The translations under genes and the position numbers were made by a program. A DNA stretch of 38,617 nt from a virus, in the IMG/VR virus record IMGVR_UViG_3300042731_009261, positions 1 to 38,617 of that record, one strand, 5' to 3'. Under the pieces are notes generated by a model. That model saw nothing but the letters and a program-made list of their open reading frames with translations. It did not search any database and had not been told where the DNA came from. This document shows, one piece after another, positions 15,986 to 23,358 of the stretch; the first letter of the stretch is position 1; every line of letters begins with the position of its first letter.

Positions 15986-15993
15986 TATAAATA
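15986..15993 (+). promoter_or_regulatory. T4-type late promoter (TATAAATA)
   Basis: TATAAATA starts six bases after the end of the fibre-like gene and 40 bases before the ATG at 16026, in a 45-base spacer that also holds a TAGGAG ribosome site. Confidence 0.65.
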
Positions 15994-16025
15994 ATAATAG
16001 AATGTTTTGTGTGTAGGAGATAAAT

Positions 16026-16283
16026 ATGATTACAATATATGATTGCACACAAAAATCATTTATAGGTTATAAAGTGTATCTTAATTTGGATAAAAAACAA
16101 GTAAGATTTGTGGATAATAATAATGATATTAAAAAAGTAATTTTTGATACTATAATTTTAATTGGACTTAAAAAGTTTATTATAAAAAACTCAAATATGT
16201 CGATTTTTTGTAAATCAGACGAAAAAATATCTGAATTTGCTATTGATAGATCATTTGTGATTAGAAGGAATAAGAAAATATAA
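16026..16283 (+). CDS. Small hypothetical protein between two late promoters
   Basis: An 85-residue protein with TAGGAG at 16014-16019. It is Lys/Ile/Asn-rich with alternating strands (KVYLNLDKKQVRFVDNNNDI, KVIFDTIILIG). It has no cysteine motif or membrane segment and no family is recognised. Its last bases overlap a second TATAAATA (16279-16286), so it is effectively a single-gene unit inside the structural region. Confidence 0.55.
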   Translation: MITIYDCTQKSFIGYKVYLNLDKKQVRFVDNNNDIKKVIFDTIILIGLKKFIIKNSNMSIFCKSDEKISEFAIDRSFVIRRNKKI

Positions 16284-16286
16284 ATA
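16279..16286 (+). promoter_or_regulatory. T4-type late promoter (TATAAATA)
   Basis: The octamer overlaps the end of the small gene and precedes the ATG at 16322 by 35 bases; AGGAGG at 16309-16314 is the ribosome site. Two late promoters within 300 bases suggest that the protein at 16322 needs high expression, as expected for an abundant virion part. Confidence 0.65.
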
Positions 16287-16321
16287 TATGAAGAGTATAT
16301 GAAATCTAGGAGGATTCGAAT

Positions 16322-17713
16322 ATGGCTAAATTAGTTGATCCTGATGATCTAAATCAAGGAACTGAGATTACAATTACACCGGGTGTCAGTGGTACTATTC
16401 AACTTAATCCGGGGTCGGGTAATTTAATATATGCAGATGGAGTAACAGGGCAATGTGTTTATTCTTTTTTGAAAGAAGAATGGAAAACAGATGATAATTT
16501 GATTAAATTTCCTTTTCCATTAATTGCTATTACGGAAGAACAGTTTGAATTAATTGATGAATGGAATTGGGCCGATCAAACAACAAAAAATACAATTAGG
16601 GATGCAGGATGGGCTTTAAAGAATTCGGCAGGTGATTCAAGAGAAGAATGGATGAATGTTACTACTCTTGGTTCATTTCTTGATTCTAATAATGACAGAG
16701 CATACTATGTTCAGTCAACTCCTGCTTCTGCTGCAACTCCTGTTGATACAGTTTTTGCAGGTGAAGTCAATCAAGCTGTTCAAATTTATGGTGGAGTAAA
16801 TTATGGAAATTTTGATTACAGAGACCTTTTCATTATTTACTTGAGAGAATATGCAAAGACATATGATAAATATGATCTTTTGACTGAACAGAATTTGACA
16901 GCATTGACATATAAAAAGTATGCATTGCCTTTGGCTAATGCTTCTGATGCTGTTAAAATTACACATACTGATGCTCAAATTGCTTCAGGTGCAAATTATC
17001 AAGATATTATTGTACAGTACTATACAACTAAACAATTTAGAACAATTGGAGCAGGTTCTTATGCTTTTCATGTTATTATTGATGGTGATGATAAAGCGGC
17101 TGAACTTATCTATGAAAAAGTTCAATATTTATTGAGACAAACAGGAAATATTAATTCTAATCCTGCTACAAGTGCTGGATATCCAATAAGAGGGGATATT
17201 GCTGATGAAATGTTAGAATTTATTGGTGATACATTGAGAACTCTTTATGTTCCAGGATGGGGTGGAGTTTTTATTGATAATTATAATTTACAGGATATCA
17301 ATAGACTTGAATTTACAGATGATACTCAAACAATTAGAACATTTCCATATACAGCAACAGGTACATTAGAATTTAATTCATATCTTGTTGATGATAATGA
17401 TGCTGAATATTGGATGTTTTTTACAAGTATTGGAACTTCAGCTTATGGTACTTCTGCTGCAATTCTTGTTAAAGATGCTAATGGACAGACAATTACAGGT
17501 TTTGCTTCTGCGGCAAGTATTGGATGGTCATTTGACTATGATGGAAATACTCAAGGTGGTAGGACACCACAGACTAATGCAGATGTTACGGTTGTTGCTA
17601 TCGGTCTACAGACTGCTCAGTATGTTAGAACAACATCTACAATAACAAGAGCAGTTAACCAAACAATTTCATTGGTTGCGGCACTTGAAAGAAACTATAG
17701 TAATCCTACTTAA
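16322..17713 (+). CDS. Virion structural protein, probably abundant
   Basis: A 463-residue protein with strong AGGAGG and its own late promoter upstream and a hairpin terminator right after it. This is the layout of a highly made structural protein. The composition is Ala, Thr, Asp and Gly-rich. IQLNPGSGNLIYADGVTGQC near the N-terminus, YGNFDYRDLFIIYLREYAKT in the middle and the end ITRAVNQTISLVAALERNYS are not a family I can name. The C-terminal motif is shared with the protein at 13881. A tail, fibre or head decoration protein is possible. It is not recognisable as a T4-type major capsid protein. Confidence 0.6.
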   Translation: MAKLVDPDDLNQGTEITITPGVSGTIQLNPGSGNLIYADGVTGQCVYSFLKEEWKTDDNLIKFPFPLIAITEEQFELIDEWNWADQTTKNTIRDAGWALKNSAGDSREEWMNVTTLGSFLDSNNDRAYYVQSTPASAATPVDTVFAGEVNQAVQIYGGVNYGNFDYRDLFIIYLREYAKTYDKYDLLTEQNLTALTYKKYALPLANASDAVKITHTDAQIASGANYQDIIVQYYTTKQFRTIGAGSYAFHVIIDGDDKAAELIYEKVQYLLRQTGNINSNPATSAGYPIRGDIADEMLEFIGDTLRTLYVPGWGGVFIDNYNLQDINRLEFTDDTQTIRTFPYTATGTLEFNSYLVDDNDAEYWMFFTSIGTSAYGTSAAILVKDANGQTITGFASAASIGWSFDYDGNTQGGRTPQTNADVTVVAIGLQTAQYVRTTSTITRAVNQTISLVAALERNYSNPT

Positions 17714-17730
17714 TTAGGATTACTATCTTT
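17697..17730 (+). terminator. Rho-independent terminator overlapping the stop codon
   Basis: A perfect 12-bp inverted repeat, ATAGTAATCCTA (17697-17708) and TAGGATTACTAT (17715-17726), has a 6-base loop (CTTAAT) that contains part of the TAA stop of the preceding gene, followed by CTTT. The stem is AT-rich, and the poly-T tract is short, so efficiency is uncertain. Confidence 0.7.
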
Positions 17731-17740
17731 GGTTTATATT

Positions 17741-17860
17741 GGGGAGTCTTAAATGACTTCCCATTTGTGAATATCAGATTGTAAATAAACTGAAGAAAAG
17801 GAGCACATCTATGCTCCCAAATTGTATATATCAGAATGTAAAAATCTAAAAAAAGGAGCA
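17741..17860 (+). repeat. Leader with two hairpins and a duplicated ribosome-site segment
   Basis: This stretch upstream of the gene at 17868 has no good ORF. Hairpin 1 is GGGGAGTC (17741-17748) pairing with GACTTCCC (17755-17762), with one G-T pair. Hairpin 2 is GGAGCA (17800-17805) with TGCTCC (17812-17817). A segment of about 47 bases is present twice, 55-56 bases apart: CCCATTTG...ATATCAGATTGTAAA...AAAAGGAGCA (ending 17805) and CCCAAATTG...ATATCAGAATGTAAA...AAAAGGAGCA (ending 17860). The second copy supplies the real ribosome site; in the first copy the same GGAGCA is locked in hairpin 2. A translation- or stability-control leader is inferred. Confidence 0.6.
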
Positions 17861-17867
17861 AAATAAT

Positions 17868-19292
17868 ATGGCACAAGATGGATTTATAAGAGTTCCACCT
17901 GATAGTACTGGTAAGAAAGTTTATCATACAATAGTTGATACTGATAAGTATTTAAATGCATCTACTATTAGGGATTCTGATAGTAATAATCATTGGAAGG
18001 TAGATGCTAAAGGGCAAGCATATATGAGATTTGCTGAAGGTGAGCAGATGATTTCTCAATATGGTCACGTTGCCCATGATCAAAGATGGACTGATACAAA
18101 TTTCTTTTTTCCTTTTGATACTCAAAATTATTATTATACTGATAGTGCTATTAATGGTGGTTCTATATCTAAACATCCTGTAAGACCTGAAGTTATTCTT
18201 CAGTGTGATACTAGTACAAATGCTGTTGCTAGAAGAACTACAGATAAATATCATAGATTATTTCAAGGTACTGTTGGTATTTGTGGAATTATGGTATCTG
18301 TTGGTGATGGTGGTAAGGAAAATGTAATTAGAAGATGGGGATTATTTGACGATTATAATGGTTACTTTTTTCATGTTGATGAAGATGGATTAAAATTAGG
18401 TTATAAATCATATTTAACTGGCTCATTAGTAACTACTCTTATAGCACCTTCTGGATGGACAGGTGATAAATTAGATGGAACAGGCGATTCAGGTATTACA
18501 ATTGATGTTTCAAAACCGAATATTTATTTTATAGAATATATTGGTAATTATGGTTCTGTAAGATTTTTTATCCAAGACCCAACTCAAGGAGAATCAAATG
18601 GTAGAATATTACTTCATCAGACAATAGGATGGAATGAAGTAGTTGGTGCTCAAGTATCTACTGTTATATTACCAGTTAGATTTGAACAATATAATACTGA
18701 TACTCCTGTATCACTATCACAGATGTTTATTGGTGCTCATGGTGTTGGATATTATGGTGAAAAAACAGTTATTCCAAGTAGAGTATTTACTACTCATACA
18801 CCCTCTGCTGCTCCTGTTCCTTCTGGTGGAACTGAAATTGCTATGGGTTCTATTCGTTTGAATCCTTTAATTGGTGGAGCTACTCCTAATAGGAAAGAAT
18901 TAATACCTCTTACTTTTGCTGTTTATAATGGTGGATTAGACCCCGTTTTGGTTAGAATAAGAAGAGATGCTACATTAACAGGTGCAACTTGGAATACAGA
19001 AATGCCTAGTGGTAGTACTGCTCAAATAGATAGAAGTGCTATTATTGCTACGGGTGGTGATGAAATATTTTCTTATATAATACCACCACAGTCACAAAAA
19101 GACATGGATGATACTATGCCATTGTTATTTGGTGATTTTGGAGTTAACCAATTAAGAGTTTTGGCTGATTTGACTCCACAAACATTAACTATAACAGGGC
19201 AAATGATATCTGGAATAGCTGGATTAGGTGATAATCCAAATGCTGCTATTGCTCCTGTTACATATAGTTGGAGTTGGAAAGAGAGAATATAA
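17868..19292 (+). CDS. Virion protein, fibre/adhesin-like
   Basis: A 474-residue protein with AGGAG at 17854-17858. Long beta-rich regions include RRWGLFDDYNGYFFHVDEDG, a pattern (WGxFDxxNGxFF) that recurs in phage fibre and capsid-decoration proteins where a strand pair contacts ligand. IYFIEYIGNYGSVRFFIQDP and a C-terminal ITGQMISGIAGLGDNPN are typical of beta-sandwich folds. It starts a run of four closely spaced genes to 21875, together probably fibre or baseplate-edge parts. Assignment is from composition and motif only. Confidence 0.6.
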   Translation: MAQDGFIRVPPDSTGKKVYHTIVDTDKYLNASTIRDSDSNNHWKVDAKGQAYMRFAEGEQMISQYGHVAHDQRWTDTNFFFPFDTQNYYYTDSAINGGSISKHPVRPEVILQCDTSTNAVARRTTDKYHRLFQGTVGICGIMVSVGDGGKENVIRRWGLFDDYNGYFFHVDEDGLKLGYKSYLTGSLVTTLIAPSGWTGDKLDGTGDSGITIDVSKPNIYFIEYIGNYGSVRFFIQDPTQGESNGRILLHQTIGWNEVVGAQVSTVILPVRFEQYNTDTPVSLSQMFIGAHGVGYYGEKTVIPSRVFTTHTPSAAPVPSGGTEIAMGSIRLNPLIGGATPNRKELIPLTFAVYNGGLDPVLVRIRRDATLTGATWNTEMPSGSTAQIDRSAIIATGGDEIFSYIIPPQSQKDMDDTMPLLFGDFGVNQLRVLADLTPQTLTITGQMISGIAGLGDNPNAAIAPVTYSWSWKERI

Positions 19293-19871
19293 ATGTATTC
19301 TGGATTATATGCAGGTTATTGGGAGTATTGGAATCTCTATCATAAAGTTACTTTTGATGGGCCTAATAAGATTATTTATGTTAATGATGGAGTTACAGAA
19401 TTAGATGTTAGAGAAGACTTATATTCTGATTGGAAAGAGTGGTTATTTGGTTATGATGGAATTGTAGATTCTAAATATCTTGAAGCTTTAGAAGGAATTG
19501 GTGGTCAACCATTACCGGGGGATAGATTTCTTGGCTCTACTTTTTTTCTTGTAAATGGATGGAGAATTAAACCATATGCAGGAAGTTATAAGTTAGCTAT
19601 TAATGGTAATCTATATACAACAGAAGGTGATACTCCATTTTTAGATGCTTCTGTAGTTGAAGGGCAATCAAATAATATTAGAATTGAATCTACAGTTTCA
19701 ACATTGGTTGAAACTATAGGTGTAACAGAAGTTGAATCTGCTCAAAGTTTAGTAGATATTTCAAATGCAGTATGGACAGAGACATTATCACAAATAGCAT
19801 CAGGGGATAATGCTGCGGAAACAATAGAAGCAATTAAGAGATTAACTGCTTTAATACCTGCGGCATTGTAA
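19293..19871 (+). CDS. Virion-associated protein of fibre module
   Basis: A 192-residue protein starting directly after the previous stop. KVTFDGPNKIIYVNDGVTEL and RFLGSTFFLVNGWRIKPYAG form a beta-rich N-terminal domain; the latter motif recurs in unnamed proteins of tailed phages. The C-terminal part, SNAVWTETLSQIASGDNAAE, has a V-W-x-E-x-L segment that occurs three more times in the protein at 20241, and it ends in a helix. I infer that it is part of the same fibre or baseplate assembly. No enzymatic motif is seen. Confidence 0.6.
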   Translation: MYSGLYAGYWEYWNLYHKVTFDGPNKIIYVNDGVTELDVREDLYSDWKEWLFGYDGIVDSKYLEALEGIGGQPLPGDRFLGSTFFLVNGWRIKPYAGSYKLAINGNLYTTEGDTPFLDASVVEGQSNNIRIESTVSTLVETIGVTEVESAQSLVDISNAVWTETLSQIASGDNAAETIEAIKRLTALIPAAL

Positions 19872-19881
19872 AGGATTATGA

Positions 19882-20241
19882 ATGGGTGTTATAGTTACAA
19901 GACATACAGGTTCGGCAGGTGGAAGTGGTAGTGGTGGTGTTTATACTCAATCTGAAAAGCTTTCTCTTGAAATGGAGATGGAGTTTAAAGCGGCTCAACT
20001 TTACAACTATAAAGAATTCGGTTATAATGCACAAAAATTATTAAGTACTTTAAATATTTGGGTAGATGAAACTAAAGCTGTTCAATTATTTTCTAAAACT
20101 TTTACTTATAACAATCAGAAATTACTTATTCAGACATACCTTACTAGAATTTCAGATGGTGAAGCTTTGGTGAGGTTTTTTAGTTATGATGTACAGAAAA
20201 ATTTAACTTCAGTTGAAACAAGTGGTAGTGGGCCTTACTAA
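19882..20241 (+). CDS. Small virion-associated protein
   Basis: A 119-residue protein starting at the ATG at 19882, with AAAGGA at 19870-19875 as ribosome site. TGSAGGSGSGGVYTQSEKLS is a flexible Gly/Ser linker, followed by a helical segment (LEMEMEFKAAQLYNYKEFGY) and a beta-rich end. It ends in TAATG with the next gene. No family is recognised; its context implies a structural connector. Confidence 0.55.
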   Translation: MGVIVTRHTGSAGGSGSGGVYTQSEKLSLEMEMEFKAAQLYNYKEFGYNAQKLLSTLNIWVDETKAVQLFSKTFTYNNQKLLIQTYLTRISDGEALVRFFSYDVQKNLTSVETSGSGPY

Positions 20242-21875
20242 TGAAAATAGCTGCATTTTTTACATCTAATGGAATACCTTCTATAGGTTTAACACCTACC
20301 ATAAGGATAAGAGATTTATCTAATGATTCTCTTTTGGTTAATGATGCATCCATGTCTGAATCAGGTGATGGATGGTATAAATATGAATTTAATTTTTATG
20401 ATAAAGATAAAGAATATGCAATTAGATGTGATGGTGGAGTTACTTTAAATGATTCTGATAGATATACCTATGCAGGAAATGAAAACTATATTGATGATAT
20501 TGATGAAACTGTAAGTCAAAATGTTTCAGGTTCTAATGCTGAAATTACAAATATTTCTACACAAATAACAAGTCTATCGGCAGATATAGCTAATATTCCA
20601 AGTGAAGTTTGGTCTGAATCATTATCAGGAAGTTATTTATATGCAACGGCAGGTGCAATTCAACAATGTATATTATATTCAAATACAGTAACTTATGATG
20701 TTAGTGGTGGTTCGACAGGAACAGATTTCCCAATAGGTACACATAGATATCCTGTAAATAATATTGATGATCTTTTAGTTATAAAGAATTCAAGAAATCT
20801 TGATATGGTTCATGTACATTCTGATTTAACAATACCTACAGGATATGATTTAAGTAAGGTTGTGTTTGAATCTCCCGGTTTTATGGGAACAGATATAACT
20901 ATAGAAACGAATGCAAATGTTAGTAATTCAGCTTTTAGATATGTTAATATGCATGGTGCATTATCAAATGGCAATATTGTTCTTTTTGAATCATGTACAG
21001 TTTATTCATTTGAGAATTTTAGAGGGGTTATGAATAATGTTTCTTTCGGTCAAGGTTCTGAAATATCTTTTAATGGATGGGCAACGGTTATTCAAGGTAC
21101 TGTTGGTGGACAGGTAAATAATGAAGCAGAATTTACCCTTAATGATGCAGATGTGAATATGTCTCATATGACAGGAACTATTAAATTAAAAGGCAAGACA
21201 GGAAATAATAGAACGGTTATTAATTGTGATTCTGCAAATATTATAATAGATTCTACTTGTGTTTCGGGTTCTATTCAATTATTGGGTGTTGGTTTTGTTG
21301 AGCAAGATAATTCAGGCCCAAATTGTACAGTAGATATTGATGGATTCATTTCAAACGAATATATTGCAGATCATGTTTGGGATGAAGAATTAAATGCTCA
21401 TTTGAATAGTGGTTCAACAGGAGAAAAATTAGCTGAAACTGCTACCAATACAAAGATAGATAGTCTTTCAGCTTCAAATGAAGCAAACTTTACTGATATT
21501 GATAACAGCTTAGTTAGTATAGAAAATAAGATTGATGGAATATCAGTTTCGGCAGGTGCGGCAACTCCACAACAGATAGCTCAAGCTGTATGGTCTGAAA
21601 ATCCATCAGGGTATAGCGGCATAAATAACTTTGGTGGGTTAATGAGAGAGATGAGTGAGGACTTGAAACGTCTATTGGGTCTTACACATGAAAATATATT
21701 TATAGATAATCCAACATATGATGCTGATGGTAACTTGACTGCGGCAAGAGTTAGGATTTATTCTAATCCTGCTTCAGTAGGCACAAGTAATAATATTATA
21801 GGAACTTATCAAATAACTGCTCCATCAAATGCACCGGGGCAATTTATAAATTGGCAACAAGTGAGGACAAGCTAA
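20241..21875 (+). CDS. Modular fibre protein with beta-helix-like core and V-W-x-E repeats
   Basis: A 544-residue protein. The N-terminus MKIAAFFTSNGIPSIGLTPT and then GDGWYKYEFNFYDKDKEYAI form a beta-sandwich seen at the start of many phage fibre proteins. SEVWSESLSGSY, DHVWDEELNAHLNSGSTGEK and QAVWSENPSG are three copies of a V-W-x-E-x-L segment. Between them, residues about 190-340 have beta-helix-like short strands (HVHSDLTIPTGYDLSKVVFE, NIVLFESCTVYSF). The C-terminus, NPTYDADGNLTAARVRIYSN, is another common fibre end module. Coiled-coil helices near DIDNSLVSIENKIDG suggest a trimer. Confidence 0.7.
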   Translation: MKIAAFFTSNGIPSIGLTPTIRIRDLSNDSLLVNDASMSESGDGWYKYEFNFYDKDKEYAIRCDGGVTLNDSDRYTYAGNENYIDDIDETVSQNVSGSNAEITNISTQITSLSADIANIPSEVWSESLSGSYLYATAGAIQQCILYSNTVTYDVSGGSTGTDFPIGTHRYPVNNIDDLLVIKNSRNLDMVHVHSDLTIPTGYDLSKVVFESPGFMGTDITIETNANVSNSAFRYVNMHGALSNGNIVLFESCTVYSFENFRGVMNNVSFGQGSEISFNGWATVIQGTVGGQVNNEAEFTLNDADVNMSHMTGTIKLKGKTGNNRTVINCDSANIIIDSTCVSGSIQLLGVGFVEQDNSGPNCTVDIDGFISNEYIADHVWDEELNAHLNSGSTGEKLAETATNTKIDSLSASNEANFTDIDNSLVSIENKIDGISVSAGAATPQQIAQAVWSENPSGYSGINNFGGLMREMSEDLKRLLGLTHENIFIDNPTYDADGNLTAARVRIYSNPASVGTSNNIIGTYQITAPSNAPGQFINWQQVRTS

Positions 21876-22072
21876 TGAGTGTAGCTATAGCCACAATGGG
21901 AAAGTTTATTCCAAGATTTGTTGAAGAAGTTCCTGTTGATGTTCAGGTAGCAGGTGGTGGTGGTTCATCTTATGGATGGGAAAGGAAAAAACCACAAATA
22001 ATTGTTAATAATGTATTTGATGAGGAAGATACAATAAGAATTAGAGTAACAAAGGTCACAGAATGGAGTTAG
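21875..22072 (+). CDS. Small structural-like protein
   Basis: A 65-residue protein; the ATG overlaps the fibre stop (TAATG). MSVAIATMGKFIPRFVEEVP, then a GGGGSS linker, then ERKKPQIIVNNVF and TIRIRVTKVTEWS. Beta-rich ends joined by a flexible glycine stretch suggest a connector. No family can be named. It overlaps the next gene by 10 bases. Confidence 0.55.
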   Translation: MSVAIATMGKFIPRFVEEVPVDVQVAGGGGSSYGWERKKPQIIVNNVFDEEDTIRIRVTKVTEWS

Positions 22073-22428
22073 ATATTACAAAATCAAGGAAATTGGTATT
22101 TAGTATTTCAATTGCCAATGTGGATGTTACTAATGTAAAAGGAACCTTGATGATTTATTTTACAGATTCATTTAAATTGGGATTTTCAACAAATGTTGAA
22201 AACGGTAAATTGTCTGTAATAATTCCACCTTTGAATATGTTTAACTTTGATGATAATAAGAAATATAAGGCTGAATTGTGGGTAGTTGCAAATAGAGACT
22301 ATTTCACAATTCCTTGGAAAAAGGATTTTATAATAAAAAGACCTATAGATATAAAGACTTCTATAAAAGAGGAAAAAGGACAAGACCCTTATATACTAGT
22401 GACAAAACCAATTGTTATAAAGGAGTGA
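22063..22428 (+). CDS. Conserved phage protein with IPPL domain (paralogue of 7590)
   Basis: A 121-residue protein. MELDITKSRKLVFSISIANV, LGFSTNVENGKLSVIIPPLN and YFTIPWKKDFIIKRPIDIKT align with the first 115 residues of the protein at 7590 (same start MEL, same IPPL, same PWK-x-x-I). It lacks the Lys-rich and Cys-motif tail of that copy. The conserved single domain is beta-rich, of unknown role. It sits with virion genes, so a structural or assembly role is likely. Its end TGA is 3 bases before the next ATG. Confidence 0.65.
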   Translation: MELDITKSRKLVFSISIANVDVTNVKGTLMIYFTDSFKLGFSTNVENGKLSVIIPPLNMFNFDDNKKYKAELWVVANRDYFTIPWKKDFIIKRPIDIKTSIKEEKGQDPYILVTKPIVIKE

Positions 22429-22430
22429 TT

Positions 22431-22703
22431 ATGGAAATAGAAATGGTGAAAGACCCATTTGAATATAGAATGTTTTGGCATGTATTAAAATATAATGCTA
22501 AAAAATTAGATAATAATGATGCTGAAGTCATAGGACAAAAAATTTGTAATATATTATCTGAAAAAACAAAGATAAAATGGAGAGTGAAAAGTTGTGTTGG
22601 TGGTAAATGTACTATAAAAACTACTATGATTGGTAATAGAAATAAAAGAAAAAAGTTAAAGGGTAAGATTATTAAGTTAAAAAATTTTCCACATTTTAAC
22701 TAG
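22431..22703 (+). CDS. Small basic hypothetical protein
   Basis: A 90-residue protein starting at the ATG at 22431, with AAGGAG at 22420-22425. The frame is open upstream, but only inside the previous gene. A helical first half (DPFEYRMFWHVLKYNAKKLD) is followed by KWRVKSCVGGKCTIKTTMIG and a Lys/Arg-rich end. Two Cys in SCVGGKC could pair. No family is recognised. Confidence 0.55.
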   Translation: MEIEMVKDPFEYRMFWHVLKYNAKKLDNNDAEVIGQKICNILSEKTKIKWRVKSCVGGKCTIKTTMIGNRNKRKKLKGKIIKLKNFPHFN

Positions 22704-22711
22704 GAGGGAAT

Positions 22712-23173
22712 ATGAAGTTTAAGGATTGGACAGAAAAAAAAGAATTAGATGAAGGTATGGGGTTTGTTCAACAACTTGATACAAAGAAATCAAAACCATC
22801 ATCACAAAATACAAGAAAAGTTAATGAACCAAAAAACATAGAGAAAGCTTTAAAAAAATATGTTAAAGGTATTCAAGATATAGTTAATCAAGATTACAAG
22901 AAGAATTATACTAATTTGACTCCACCTGATATAATTTATAAGAAAGGTGGTAGATATTATAAAGTTATAAGAAAGGAAACATTTGGTTCTGGTCAAAGTG
23001 TTCATTCTTTCATTGATGCCAAAGAAGGGCCTGAATTTGGAAATATATATAAGGCAGCTTCATGGAGAGCACCTGCAAAAGGAGCAAGAGGAAATGTTTT
23101 TAGTCCTTCAAATGGAATGGAAGCTATAGGTCATAGGGGTTCTGTGTGGTATGCTAAAACTGGTAGAAGGTAA
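22712..23173 (+). CDS. Leader-bearing protein with conserved RGN motif domain
   Basis: A 153-residue protein with TAGGAGGG at 22701-22708. The N-terminus MKFKDWTEKKELDEG is a variant of the shared leader. The C-terminal domain, IIYKKGGRYYKVIRKETFGS then VHSFIDAKEG and ASWRAPAKGARGNVF, carries a motif (SW-x-APAK-x-ARGN) that recurs in small proteins of many large phages but has no known function to me. The gene ends at 23173; the next leader-bearing frame begins at that same base with ATT. Confidence 0.65.
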   Translation: MKFKDWTEKKELDEGMGFVQQLDTKKSKPSSQNTRKVNEPKNIEKALKKYVKGIQDIVNQDYKKNYTNLTPPDIIYKKGGRYYKVIRKETFGSGQSVHSFIDAKEGPEFGNIYKAASWRAPAKGARGNVFSPSNGMEAIGHRGSVWYAKTGRR

Positions 23174-23358
23174 TTAAATTTAAAGAATACTTATTAGAAG
23201 AAAAATATTCAGGTAGAGATTATTATTCTAAAAAATGGACTCATGATTGGTTAGTAATAAAAGCTGATACATGTGGAAATACAAAGGGTGAATATACCAT
23301 AAAAACAGATGATCAAGCTAAACAAGCGGCAATTGCATTTGCTAAAGATGTAGCATGA
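23173..23358 (+). CDS. Leader-bearing protein with apparent ATT start
   Basis: An open frame of 61 codons with no ATG, GTG or TTG. It begins ATT AAA TTT AAA GAA, giving (M)KFKEYLLEEKYSG. This matches the leaders MKFKKYLTEEN at 30570 and MKFKDWTEKKE at 22712. The ATT sits exactly where TAATG overlaps put the next start (TAA 23171-23173, ATT 23173-23175). The body WTHDWLVIKADTCGNTKGEY and TDDQAKQAAIAFAKDVA looks like a compact alpha/beta domain. Its 3' end overlaps the convergent uvsW-like gene by 46 bases. Either AUU is used as start, or an ATG has been lost, making it a pseudogene. Confidence 0.5.
   Translation: MKFKEYLLEEKYSGRDYYSKKWTHDWLVIKADTCGNTKGEYTIKTDDQAKQAAIAFAKDVA

Noticed and set aside
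16920-17645. Plus-strand Leu/Met-rich open frames inside the 16322 gene
   Set aside because: Out-of-frame shadows; composition is an artefact of frame shift, and the 16322 gene has promoter, ribosome site and terminator.
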